Source: Amycolatopsis rubida (GTDB lineage Bacteria > Actinomycetota > Actinomycetes > Mycobacteriales > Pseudonocardiaceae). Taken from it: a stretch of DNA of 64,000 nucleotides. Of this stretch, positions 1 to 10,763 are shown piece by piece. The stretch lies in contig NZ_FOWC01000001.1 of assembly GCF_900115345.1 (NCBI RefSeq), forward strand, positions 1,426,001 to 1,490,000, in the 5' to 3' direction. The translations under genes and the position numbers were made by a program. The notes beneath the pieces were generated by a model. That model worked only from the letters and a program-made list of their open reading frames with translations, did not search any database and was not told the DNA's origin. Every line of letters begins with the position of its first letter. The stretch's first letter is position 1.

Positions 1-851
<851 letters not shown>

Positions 852-867
<16 letters not shown>

Positions 868-893
868 CAGCGAAGCAGGAGTTCACGAGCCAC
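852..893 (-). CDS. leucine leader peptide, 13 codons
   Basis: GTG-started ORF on the minus strand encoding MARELLLRCRDGA, then TGA. It has three consecutive Leu codons of three different kinds (CTC CTG CTT), the hallmark of an amino-acid sensing leader peptide, and it lies between the probable promoter and leuA. There is no Shine-Dalgarno, but TACAGT sits exactly 6 nt upstream of GTG, fitting leaderless translation from the first transcribed base. Scarcity of charged tRNA-Leu would stall the ribosome before the hairpin at 830-867. Too short for similarity evidence; the call rests on codon content and position. Confidence 0.55.
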
Positions 894-899
894 GAGGTC

Positions 900-905
900 A
901 CTGTA
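900..905 (-). promoter_or_regulatory. -10 box TACAGT for the leuA leader
   Basis: TACAGT on the minus strand, 6 nt before the leader-peptide GTG, matching TANNNT leaderless promoters. No convincing -35 hexamer was seen. Confidence 0.4.
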
Positions 906-1021
906 ACCACCCGGCGCCGCGAAAGGAAAGCCGCCCGCCGCGATCGAACTGTTACGTCGGGTGGCTGATACCTGTTACTAGCGGGTAGCGGCCCGCGAAG
1001 CGACGTGTCAGACTGCCCGGC

Positions 1022-1399
1022 ATGGGCGAGCACGCGGAACAAGCGCAGGAAACCGAGGCGAAGGCGCGACCCCAGCGCACCCCGGTGGACTGGCGGCGCA
1101 CTCGTGAGCGCGGGGTGTCCTTCCTCGCGGCGCTGGTGCGCTGGGCCGGGTTGCTGTTCGCCGCGGTCCTGGTGCTGCACGTGATTTTCGTCATCGGCGA
1201 GGCCAACCAGGGCAACGGCATCGTCTCGTTCGTCCGCAGCTGGGCCGACGGGCTGTCGCTCGGCTTCAAGGACCTGTTCACGCCGAGCGACGCGAAGCTG
1301 CGCGTGCTGGTGAACTACGGCATCGCGGCGGTGTTCTGGCTGGTCGTGTCCGGGATCCTGGCGAAGATCATCCGGCGCGTCGGGGGCGCGGGCGGCTGA
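1022..1399 (+). CDS. small membrane protein, unknown function
   Basis: A 125-residue protein. A charged N-terminus (residues 1-35, rich in E, K and R) is followed by two predicted membrane segments, about residues 38-60 (ALVRWAGLLFAAVLVLHVIF) and 95-115 (VLVNYGIAAVFWLVVSGILA), with a short loop between. The C-terminus is basic (KIIRRVGG). This layout suggests an inner-membrane protein with both ends cytoplasmic. No enzyme motif is visible and I do not recognise the family. It is divergent from leuA and shares the 245-bp spacer with it. ATG 1022 is the only sensible start, but no good Shine-Dalgarno precedes it. Confidence 0.7.
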   Translation: MGEHAEQAQETEAKARPQRTPVDWRRTRERGVSFLAALVRWAGLLFAAVLVLHVIFVIGEANQGNGIVSFVRSWADGLSLGFKDLFTPSDAKLRVLVNYGIAAVFWLVVSGILAKIIRRVGGAGG

Positions 1400-1406
1400 G
1401 CGATCT

Positions 1407-1496
1407 TTACGGCTGCCAGCCGATCACGTCCTCGTCGTAGCCGGTGTTCGGCCGACCGAGCTGCGGTCCGGCGGCTTGGTCGCCAAGCTTCAACGG
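1407..1496 (-). pseudogene. remnant of a third lipoprotein paralog (C-terminal scrap)
   Basis: Reading the minus strand from a stop at 1497-1499 gives PLKLGDQAAG...GRPNTGYDEDVIGWQP and then TAA (1407-1409). PLKLGD matches the middle of the protein at 2319-2985 (APLKLGDRAKG). The ending matches that protein (APNTDYGKDAVTWQ) and the one at 1619-2245 (TDYQANPIGWQP). About 60 residues between the two matching parts are missing and there is no start, so this is an internally deleted leftover of a third tandem copy. Confidence 0.6.
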
Positions 1497-1618
1497 TCAG
1501 GTCCGCCGCGCTGCTCGACGCAGGCGTCGGGATGGCGGATGGTTGGCTGACGGTGCTGGCCGGAGCGGCTCCTCGGCGTAGAGCCCAGGAATCCTCACGA
1601 TGAGCGCCTGAGCCGGGA

Positions 1619-2245
1619 TCACGGCTGCCAGCCGATCGGATTTGCCTGGTAGTCCGTGCCCTTGGCCAGCCATGCGTAGCCGTCGTCGTACTTCGCGCCG
1701 GTCACCGTGGCGCCGGGGACGGCCAGTTCCATCGTGCAGGTGCCGTAGGTCGCGCCCTTGGCCGTGAAGTCGCCGGTGGCGTCGCTGTGGCACTTCGGCG
1801 AGTCCGCGGACAGGCCTATCCGTCCTTTGGAGCCGTCCTTGAGCAGGCCGCGGATACCGATCACCCGGGCGGCGGAGAAGTCGTCGCCGGTCTCGTTCGA
1901 CACGGTGACCTGGACATAGAACGGCACCAGTCCGGGGAGGTCGTCGCCGAGGTTCAGCTGGGCCACTTCCGCCTCGGTGCCCCGGTCGATGCGGGTCGCC
2001 GTGATCCCGACCGCGCCGACGGGCGAGGAGCCGGTCGTGAACGGCACCACGGCCTTCTCGCCGATTTTGAGCTTCGTGCCCGGCTTGGTGTAGGCGATGT
2101 TCTTCCGCGCGGGTGCACTGGTCGAGGTCGGGGCTGGCACTGAAGTCGGAGCGGTACCGGGCGGTGGCACGTCGGCTGTGCTCGAACACGCGGAGAGCGC
2201 GAACGCCAACACCGCCACCAACGCGATCGGTCTTCTGCCAGACAT
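1619..2245 (-). CDS. secreted lipoprotein with a DUF4352-like domain
   Basis: A 208-residue exported lipoprotein. Start ATG 2243-2245 was chosen because GGGGAG lies 5 nt upstream; the longer frame to 2284 runs through a terminator hairpin. The signal peptide MSGRRPIALVAVLAFALSAC ends in lipobox LSAC, so the mature protein would be anchored by a lipidated Cys about residue 20. A Thr/Pro/Ser-rich linker (about 21-48) precedes one globular domain with KPGTKLKIGEKAVVPF and a VQVTVSNETGDDFS strand, typical of the DUF4352 / immunoglobulin-like lipoproteins of actinomycetes. It is the intact member of a three-copy tandem family (others at 1407 and 2319). Function unknown. Confidence 0.8.
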   Translation of the reverse strand: MSGRRPIALVAVLAFALSACSSTADVPPPGTAPTSVPAPTSTSAPARKNIAYTKPGTKLKIGEKAVVPFTTGSSPVGAVGITATRIDRGTEAEVAQLNLGDDLPGLVPFYVQVTVSNETGDDFSAARVIGIRGLLKDGSKGRIGLSADSPKCHSDATGDFTAKGATYGTCTMELAVPGATVTGAKYDDGYAWLAKGTDYQANPIGWQP

Positions 2246-2264
2246 CAGTTCTCCCCAGGGCGCG

Positions 2265-2297
2265 AAAAGGGGGCGCCAGTCCATGACTGACGCCCCC
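2265..2297 (-). terminator. rho-independent terminator after the 2319-2985 lipoprotein gene
   Basis: A GC-rich stem of about 13 bp (GGGGGCGTCAGTC and its near-complement) with a CAT loop, followed on the minus strand by TTTT (2268-2265). It lies between the two lipoprotein genes and separates their transcripts. Confidence 0.75.
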
Positions 2298-2318
2298 GCG
2301 ACGATCTCGCGCCGAACC

Positions 2319-2985
2319 TTACTGCCAGGTCACGGCGTCCTTGCCGTAGTCAGTGTTGGGAGCCAGGTCCCGGTAGGTGCTAGCGCTGTAGCTAGCCCCC
2401 TTGACCTCCGCACCGGCCGGGGCCAGCGCCAGCACGCAGCTGTTGTACGAAGCGTCCTTCGTGGTGAAGGCCTTGCCGGAGTTCCCGCTGTCGCACTTCT
2501 CGAACTTGCCGATCACCGTCACATGCGGGCCCTTGGTGCCGTCCGCGAGCAGGCCGTTCATCAGGCCCAGCGAGCTGTACGAGAAGTCCGAGCCGGTTTC
2601 GTTCGTGACCTTGACCTGGATGTAGTACGGCGTCATGCCCTTGGCCCGGTCGCCGAGCTTCAGCGGGGCCAGGTCGGCCTCCACGCCCTTGTCGATGCCG
2701 GTCACCGTCACGCCGATCGCGCCGGTGTTCTTCTGTGACTTGAACGGCACCACGGCCTTCTCGCCGATCTTCAGCTTCGTGCCCTGCTTGGTGTACTCGG
2801 CAGAGGCGGCGTCGCCGGCGGGAGCGGCGGCCGAGGAGGACGGTGCGGCCGAGGACGGGGCGGCCGACGAAGCGGGGGGGAGTGGCGATCGGCTGGGCGG
2901 GGGTGTCCTCGGAAGAGCACCCGGACAGCGCGAACGCCATCGCCGTCGCGGAAACAGCCAGTGCAACCGGCATCGCTGTACGCAT
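2319..2985 (-). pseudogene. lipoprotein paralog, frameshifted at a C7 run
   Basis: Second DUF4352-like lipoprotein, clearly paralogous to 1619-2245 (shared TKLKIGEKAVVPF and NETGSDFS). ATG 2983-2985 has AGGAG 7 nt upstream and opens a good signal peptide, MRTAMPVALAVSATAMAFAL, with lipobox LSGC. That frame is lost in a run of seven C on the minus strand (2874-2880). The mature domain (SAAPSSAAPSS linker, then to WQ-stop at 2319) is in the next frame. Six C would restore one continuous protein of about 221 residues. A homopolymer sequencing error, slippage switching or a true mutation would all look like this. The rest shows no decay. Confidence 0.75.
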
Positions 2986-3092
2986 TTCGTCACTCCTTGA
3001 GAAGAATCCCACCGATTCAGTGGCCTGACCGGTTTGCTGTCTATCTGACCTCAACGGCGGGATGCCGGTTCCCCGGATTGCTCACGAAACGG

Positions 3093-3683
3093 TCACAGTG
3101 CCGGAGACCCCCAGTGGCCGCCGAAGGCGAACTCCGCGAGCGGCAGCCTGCGCCGCGGGGCCAGTTCCCGTTCGATCCGGCGCGGGTCGGCCAGTACGGA
3201 AGGGTCGGCGACGGATCCGACGGCGATCGCCACCCGGGCCGTCGCGTCCTCGGGAAGGCCGAATTCCTCGTGCACCCGCTCCGGCGAGAAGCCCGCCATC
3301 TGATGTGCGACCAAGCCGAGTTCGACCGCCTGGAGGACGAGGTTCTCGGTCGCCAAACCCAGTCCGTAGTCGGCGTAGGGCACCTCGCCCTTCTCATTCG
3401 TGGTGACCATCACGCCGATCAGCAACGCGCTCGCCCGGAACGCCCACGCCTGGTTCCCGGAGTTCAGCGTCGCGAGGATGCGGGGGAACACCGGATCGCC
3501 GCGGCGGCCGACGAGGTAGCGCGCCGGCTGGGTGTTGCCGAAAGACGGTGCCCACCGGGCGGCTTCGAGCAATGCGGTCAGCTGGGCAGTGGTGATCTCG
3601 GCGGTCTCGTCGTAGGCCCGCGGGCTCCAGCGCTCGGCGATGGCCGGCGCGACGGGGACGCTCGTCTCGGCTGGTTTGCGCAT
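3093..3683 (-). CDS. nitroreductase family protein
   Basis: A 196-residue flavin-dependent nitroreductase-like protein. Family marks: RWSPRAYDET near the N-terminus, LTALLEAARWAPSFGNTQPA (the FMN-contacting S-x-x-N-x-Q region) at about 32-52, and YADYGLGLATENLVLQAVEL at about 106-125, then GFSPERVHEEFGLPEDATARVAIAVG. Such enzymes reduce nitro groups, quinones or flavins with NAD(P)H; the substrate is unknown. Start ATG 3681-3683 was preferred to the GTG at 3720-3722 because AACGTA/TACGTT sits exactly 6 nt upstream, fitting a leaderless mRNA. No Shine-Dalgarno supports either start. Single gene, divergent from lysC. Confidence 0.85.
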   Translation of the reverse strand: MRKPAETSVPVAPAIAERWSPRAYDETAEITTAQLTALLEAARWAPSFGNTQPARYLVGRRGDPVFPRILATLNSGNQAWAFRASALLIGVMVTTNEKGEVPYADYGLGLATENLVLQAVELGLVAHQMAGFSPERVHEEFGLPEDATARVAIAVGSVADPSVLADPRRIERELAPRRRLPLAEFAFGGHWGSPAL

Positions 3684-3689
3684 GCGGCG

Positions 3690-3695
3690 AACGTA
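3690..3695 (-). promoter_or_regulatory. -10 box TACGTT of the nitroreductase gene
   Basis: TANNNT hexamer 6 nt before ATG 3683; it supports the shorter start. Confidence 0.4.
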
Positions 3696-3835
3696 GTACG
3701 GCCGGGGAGTGCTCTCCGTCACTCCGGAGGAAGGGCTTCGAGCTTTCCCCTGGCGTTAAGGAAAATTTACTTCCAAACCCTCCGGGCGGGCCGTGGCGGA
3801 CCACTCGATGGGGTGGCGAGCGCCGTTCGCGCCGG

Positions 3836-3841
3836 TAGGCT
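3836..3841 (+). promoter_or_regulatory. candidate -10 box (TAGGCT) of lysC-asd
   Basis: TAGGCT lies 79 bases before the lysC GTG, which leaves a leader of about 70 nt with its own Shine-Dalgarno. An in-frame ATG (3851) lies 9 nt downstream, so a longer leaderless product cannot be excluded. Confidence 0.35.
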
Positions 3842-3919
3842 CTTCTCCAAATGAAGGGTCGTGGGCGCTCCTCGGTGCCCTCCAAGGAGTACGCCCCGGC
3901 CCGTCAAGGAGGTTCGGGC

Positions 3920-6225
<2,306 letters not shown>

Positions 6226-6239
6226 TCTCCGTGCTGAAA

Positions 6240-6270
6240 CTGCCCGGTCCCTGGTTCAGGGGCCGGGCAG
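6240..6270. terminator. bidirectional terminator between asd and a convergent gene
   Basis: CTGCCCGG, then CCCTG, loop GTT, CAGGG and CCGGGCAG: a 13-bp stem with one mismatch, between the convergent stops of asd (6225) and the membrane protein gene (6274). Confidence 0.75.
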
Positions 6271-6273
6271 CTT

Positions 6274-6771
6274 TCACTTCTTCTTCTGCCGCGGCTTGAT
6301 CGGTTTCAGTCCGAACGCGACCCGGACCTCCGGCTTCTGCAGCGGACGCAGCACAGCCTGCATCAGGAAACCCCAGAGAATCAGCCCGACCGGGGCGCCC
6401 GAGGATCCGGAACTCGTGGCCAGCGTCAGGATCGTGCCAAGCAGCAGCATCGCCACGAACCCGCACTCCAGCCAGACGAGTGCGAGCATGACCGCGCGCT
6501 GCCGCCTGCCCAGCAGGACGGCGCACACCACCAAAGCGATGATCAGTGCCGAGTTGATCGCCAGGATCGTCACCGGCAAGGCCACAGCGTTCGAGGTGCC
6601 GCCAAGCCCGAGCAGGTATCCGACGAACGCGGCGAGCGCCAGGTAGACGACCGCCTGCCCGCCGATGGCCAAACGCATCGACCGGATCGCTCGCCGCACC
6701 TCCTGCTCCGCGTTCGCGCCGGACGCGGGCATTGGCTGGTAAGGGCTGGACGGGAACACCTCGGACACCAC
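6274..6771 (-). CDS. membrane protein, four predicted helices
   Basis: 165 residues with about four hydrophobic segments (roughly residues 38-57, 63-88, 95-118 and 125-142). Between the second and third is a short basic loop, LLGRRQRAV, and the tail is strongly basic (KPIKPRQKKK). No catalytic motif and no recognised family. GTG 6771 begins two bases before the end of the broken gene upstream (stop at 6773-6775). That suggests the pair was once translationally coupled and that this gene may have lost its normal expression if the neighbour is truly dead. Other in-frame starts exist (GTG 6768, ATG 6732). Confidence 0.6.
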   Translation of the reverse strand: MVSEVFPSSPYQPMPASGANAEQEVRRAIRSMRLAIGGQAVVYLALAAFVGYLLGLGGTSNAVALPVTILAINSALIIALVVCAVLLGRRQRAVMLALVWLECGFVAMLLLGTILTLATSSGSSGAPVGLILWGFLMQAVLRPLQKPEVRVAFGLKPIKPRQKKK

Positions 6772-6772
6772 C

Positions 6773-7907
6773 TCAGACTCGGGAACCGGGCCAGGAGACC
6801 ACTGGCCGTCCGGGACCGGTCCCGGCTGCTTCGCGAGCCGGCAGGCCCGGTTCCGGCAGGTCCGGAACTCGTGGCTCGCTGTAGGACCACACCGGTCCGG
6901 ACGCGCTCCGGCCGAGGTGGCGGAATTGCTCCACCGTCTCGGGACCGCGCTTGAGTTCGACGAGCGCCGCGTAGGCGCGGCTGTTCAGCGTGTCCGGTGC
7001 GTCCCGGCCCTCGCCGTCGAGCCACGGCAGCAGCCGCCACGCGTCCTTGGCTCCGGCGAAAGACGCTTCGAACGCCGCGGCAAGCGGCAGCCACGCCAGT
7101 TTCGGATGCTTCGCCGCGCCCTCCTCGGCGAATGTCCACATCAGATCGTGGGTGCCGAACCACTTGTCGCACCAGTACTGCAAGGCGCGCGCATGCGCGT
7201 GGAGGCGCAACGGGTCGCGCGCCAGCACACCGTTCCACGCCGCGCGAAACTCGGCGTGCCCCGTATTGCCTGCCCATCGCGATCATGCACGGCGTCGGGT
7301 CGTCGGGAGCGAGTTCAGCGGCGGTCTGGCTCGCTTCGTCGGCCTCGTCGAGCACGCTCTGGAATCCCGAGAATTGCTCCGCGGTGACGTACTTCGCCTG
7401 CCGTGCGCTGCGGATCTGCCACGCCGCGTTCGTGAGCGCGTCGCCGGGACGGGCCGCGCGCCAGGACTTCAGCGCCGTGTCGTCGTCGGCCGCGACCTCG
7501 CCGAGGAGACTCACGACCGAACTGCGCCGGTCCCAGTCCTGCCCGATCCCGGCTAGCAGGTCGGCTGCCAGTCGCCGGCGGCGTGCGCGATTTTGGCGTC
7601 CCGGACCGGCTTCGGCAGCAGCGGTTTTTCGGTGAGCCTGGCATCCGGAGGCAGGCCGAACCGTTCGACGTCCATCGGCGGGCCAGGTCGCTGCTGCCGA
7701 GCGTGCGCAGGTAGTCGGACGTGCTCAAGCCGCGCTTCTTGGCGTCTTTCGCGATCCCCTTCATCATCCGGCGGTATCGCGGAACGGTGTAGAGGTTGAT
7801 CAGTCCCAGCAAAGGTCTGCCTCTCGCGAGTCGATCGCGGGATCCAGTTCGGTGGCATACGGTTCGGCCAGCACCGGCTTCGCTGGTCCGGACCAGGACA
7901 GTTCTCA
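6773..7907 (-). pseudogene. TPR-like protein gene with several frameshifts
   Basis: Coherent peptide pieces lie in successive minus-strand frames: LINLYTVPRYRRMMKGIAKD with STSDYLRTLGSSDLARRW (about 7810-7690), FGLPPDARLTEKPLLPKPVR (about 7670-7560), then SLLGEVAADDDTALKSWRAA and SGFQSVLDEADEASQTAAEL (7560-7265), then NTGHAEFRAAWNGVLARDP and on to the stop at 6773 (after about 7265). Each joins the next only after a one-base shift (near 7690, 7560 and 7260). The Ala-rich helical repeats resemble tetratricopeptide proteins. The true start is unclear; it follows the M48 gene directly. It may be a real pseudogene or locally faulty sequence; the peptides themselves show no obvious decay. Confidence 0.6.
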
Positions 7908-8846
7908 ATGCGCCGCACCGGCTTTGGCGATTTGCGCATGCAGCACAATGGACAGTCGACTGTGGACTTGCGCCCGGGCCTCCGGTGGAGCGGTGGGATC
8001 GGTGATGTCCTCAAGCCGACCGGCATCGAGCAGGTTCAGCAGGTCGTCGAGGCGGCGGCTGCGGAGAATCCGCAGTGCCTCGGCCTGATTCGACTCGCGC
8101 ACCCCAATGTCGACCAGGCTGGCCCAGCCGAGCTTCTTCGAGGACGCTCCCTCCGTGAAGCCGGTCGCCAGTACCGCGTCGAGCAGCTCCGGTCCGTTGC
8201 GGCTTCCAGCAGCGCGATCCGATCGGAGATGGGCGGGTGGCTGTCGTACTTCGAGGCAGGCCGCGACGGCGGATTCTCCCGCAGGGAAGTCATTTCCTCC
8301 ACACTGCTCGTCGGCGAGCAGCAGCTGGTAGCCCTCGGCCATCCGGTCCGGCAGATAACCGGAGGACCACGCGACTCTCGCATAGTCGTTCAGGAAGACC
8401 CACCAGGCCGTGTCGAGGACTTCGACCTCGCGCAGCGCGCAGCAGCCGACCGGACCCAGCCGAGCCGAGTCCGTTCACGACTTGCCCGATCGTCTGCCGT
8501 CCGCGGTCGCGCCGGCGGAGCGGGGTGGCGATTGCTGTAGTGGCCGAGTTCGTGCCCGAGCCGCATTCCGGCGAAAAGCTGACCTGCGGAACCAGGTAAA
8601 TCTCGGCCGGCGGCCAGGTGCCGGCTTCCTGGGCGAGTTCGCGGACGGCCGCCCACAGTTCGGGCTGCTCCCCGGGCGTGCCGAGCACGCCGCCGATGTC
8701 GTCGTCGCGTGCTGCGCCGAGGTGAACGGATGACCGTGGAACGCGGCGACCTTAAACCAGCTCAGCGCGCAGGCGACGGCGAGCAGCAGCACCGGAAAAC
8801 CGGCCAGCAACAAGACCGTGAGCGTCTCTCGCAACGAGTACCTCAC
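7905..8846 (-). pseudogene. M48-family zinc metalloprotease, multiply frameshifted
   Basis: ATG 8846 opens an N-terminal membrane helix (MRYSLRETLTVLLLAGFPVL). The product then passes through several frames: DDDIGGVLGTPGEQPELWAA, then MRLGHELGHYSNRH with the zinc motif HELGH at 8540-8554, then RRRDRGRQTIGQVVNG, then LDTAWWVFLNDYARVAWSS, then KYDSHPPISDRIALLEA (the HPP-DR signature of M48 peptidases), then ELLDAVLATGFTEGASSKK to the stop at 7905. About six one-base shifts separate these pieces. M48 enzymes are membrane-bound proteases of the HtpX/Ste24 type. The gene is dead as written, or the sequence is wrong here. Confidence 0.65.
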
Positions 8847-9022
8847 GGAAAAACGGAATCCTCCCCAAGACCGGCACCCTGGGCGAACCGGTCGTTCGAG
8901 CCCGGTATCGACCGAAGCGCCGATTTCGTTTCACCGATGCCCGATATCCGGAAAACCTGTTGTCGCGAGCGACGGCGTGCCGGATGCTGAGCGGGCAAAC
9001 TTCTTTCTGGGAAAGGAAAGTC

Positions 9023-10213
9023 ATGTACACGGCAGTGGACGGCGCGCGGGTTCCGATCCGGATGTGGGCAGATCCCGCGTCGGTCGAAGACCAGGCGATG
9101 CGGCAGCTGCGCAACGTCGCCAACCTGCCTTGGGTGCACGGCGTCGCGGTGATGCCGGACGTCCACTACGGCAAGGGCGCCACGGTCGGCAGCGTCATCG
9201 CGATGCGCGACGCGGTCTCCCCGGCCGCGGTCGGCGTCGACATCGGCTGCGGGATGAGCGCGGTGCGGACCTCGCTCACCGCGAGCGACCTGCCCGACGA
9301 CCTCGGCAAGCTGCGCAAGCGGATCGAATCGGCGGTGCCGGTCGGGTTCGGCCTGCACCAGACGCCGGTCAACACCGCGAAGGTGCACGGCGTCGGCGGC
9401 TGGGACACGTTCTGGAAGTCGTTCGGCGACCTGCACGAAGGCGTCCAGGACCTGCGCAAGCGGGCGCATCTGCAGATCGGCAGTCTCGGCGGCGGCAACC
9501 ACTTCATCGAGGTCTGCCTCGAACAGGGCGGAGCCGGCGAGGGCCGCGTGTGGCTGATGCTGCATTCGGGTTCCCGCAACATCGGCAAGGAACTCGCCGA
9601 ACGGCATATGGCGATCGCGCGGAAGCTGCCGCACAACCGGGACCTGCCGGATCCTGATCTGTCGGTGTTCGTCGCGGACACGCCGGAAATGCAGGCGTAC
9701 CGGCGTGACCTGTTCTGGGCACAGGACTACGCGGCGCGGAACCGGGCGACAATGGTCGCGCTGGTGAAACTCGCGGTCGCCGAGGTAATCCCGGGAACGA
9801 CGTTCGACGACGCGATATCGTGTCACCACAACTATGTCGCCGAGGAAACCTACGACGGCCTCGACCTGCTCGTCACCCGCAAGGGCGCGATCCGGGCCGG
9901 CTCCGGAGATCTCGGGATCATCCCCGGCAGCATGGGAACCGGCTCCTACATCGTGCGCGGACTCGGCAACACCGCGTCGTTCGAATCCGCGTCCCACGGC
10001 GCCGGACGGCGGATGTCGCGGACGAAGGCCCGCAAGACCTTCACCGCCGCCGACCTCGCCGCGCAGACCGCGGGCGTGGAATGCCGGAAGGACACCGGGG
10101 TCGTCGACGAGATCCCGGCCGCGTACAAGGACATCGAGACGGTGCTCAAGGCGCAGACCGACCTGGTCGAGGTGGTCGCTCACCTCAAGCAGGTCGTGTG
10201 CGTGAAGGGGTGA
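9023..10213 (+). CDS. rtcB: RtcB-family RNA ligase
   Basis: 396-residue RtcB, which joins RNA 2',3'-cyclic phosphate (or 3'-phosphate) to 5'-OH ends using GTP and Mn2+, in RNA repair. Seen: MPDVHYGKGATVGSVIA, the metal-binding AVGVDIGCGM (Cys about 76), GGGNHFIEV, HSGSRNIG, a CHHNYVAEE cluster, and ASHGAGRRMSR, whose His (about 325) is the guanylylated residue in the family. The start is ATG 9023 with AAAGGA six bases upstream. A longer frame from 8960 adds 21 residues with no ribosome site. No archease or RtcR regulator is adjacent. A hairpin follows the stop. Confidence 0.95.
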   Translation: MYTAVDGARVPIRMWADPASVEDQAMRQLRNVANLPWVHGVAVMPDVHYGKGATVGSVIAMRDAVSPAAVGVDIGCGMSAVRTSLTASDLPDDLGKLRKRIESAVPVGFGLHQTPVNTAKVHGVGGWDTFWKSFGDLHEGVQDLRKRAHLQIGSLGGGNHFIEVCLEQGGAGEGRVWLMLHSGSRNIGKELAERHMAIARKLPHNRDLPDPDLSVFVADTPEMQAYRRDLFWAQDYAARNRATMVALVKLAVAEVIPGTTFDDAISCHHNYVAEETYDGLDLLVTRKGAIRAGSGDLGIIPGSMGTGSYIVRGLGNTASFESASHGAGRRMSRTKARKTFTAADLAAQTAGVECRKDTGVVDEIPAAYKDIETVLKAQTDLVEVVAHLKQVVCVKG

Positions 10214-10214
10214 G

Positions 10215-10256
10215 GGGTTCCCGCGGGCGAATCGCGCTGGTTCGCCCGCGGAACCC
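10215..10256 (+). terminator. inverted repeat after rtcB
   Basis: About 15 bp of GGGTTCCCGCGGGCGAA and its complement TTCGCCCGCGGAACCC around a 9-nt loop, with one bulged base, immediately after the rtcB stop. No U-run; probably a stem-type terminator. Confidence 0.55.
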
Positions 10257-10258
10257 GC

Positions 10259-10264
10259 TACCCT
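10259..10264 (+). promoter_or_regulatory. -10 box TACCCT of the lipoprotein gene
   Basis: Six nt before ATG 10271; no ribosome site is present. It directly abuts the rtcB hairpin. Confidence 0.4.
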
Positions 10265-10270
10265 GAAGCG

Positions 10271-10648
10271 ATGAGGAGCTGGGGGGTGGCTGTCGCCTTG
10301 GTGGCGGCCGGAACGTTGCTGGCCGGATGCGACCAGGTCGATTCGGCGGTCAACCAGACGAATTCAGCGGTGGACAAGGTCTCCACGTGCACCGAAGCGC
10401 TGGGCTTGGCCGACCTGAACCCGTTGGTGGACGGCGAAAAGCTCAAGGCCCGCGCGCAGGACAAGGAACGGCGGCTGCGCGAGCTGGCGGCCGATGTCAA
10501 GGAGGAGGACGTCAAGAACGCCCTGCTCGGCATGGCCGACTCGTACCTCCAGGTGCAGAAGGAACACCTTGAGGACGCCGGGGTGATCGCCCGGTGGACC
10601 AAACGGAACCTGGAAAAGCTCGACGGCCTGCGCAAAGCCTGCACCTGA
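10271..10648 (+). CDS. small helical lipoprotein
   Basis: 125 residues. The signal peptide MRSWGVAVALVAAGTLLAGC has lipobox LAGC, so Cys 20 would be lipidated and the protein attached outside the membrane. The mature part is mostly alpha-helical with heptad-like charge (KLKARAQDKERRLRELAADV) and only one other Cys pair candidate (STCTE near 39, KACT at the end), which could form a disulfide tying both ends together. No recognised family or catalytic residues. Transcribed alone, with its end convergent to an MFS gene. Confidence 0.7.
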   Translation: MRSWGVAVALVAAGTLLAGCDQVDSAVNQTNSAVDKVSTCTEALGLADLNPLVDGEKLKARAQDKERRLRELAADVKEEDVKNALLGMADSYLQVQKEHLEDAGVIARWTKRNLEKLDGLRKACT

Positions 10649-10672
10649 TCTTCGCCCGGCTCCCGCAGAGGC

Positions 10673-10723
10673 ACGTGAGGGGAACCCTGCGGGAATCAGA
10701 TGCCGTCAGGGTTCCCCTCACGT
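10673..10723. repeat. 17-bp perfect palindrome (family B), bidirectional terminator position
   Basis: ACGTGAGGGGAACCCTG and CAGGGTTCCCCTCACGT flank a loop containing GGGAATCAGAT. It lies between two convergent genes. The loop core GGGAATCAGAT recurs at 61261-61270. Confidence 0.75.
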
Positions 10724-10763
10724 ACTCCCACGGGATCGAGCCGTGTCCAGTCGTGGCATCAGC

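Noticed and set aside
3851..3919. Longer lysC start (ATG 3851)
   Set aside because: The extension is low-quality and the AAGGAGG before GTG 3920 is far stronger; kept only as an alternative.
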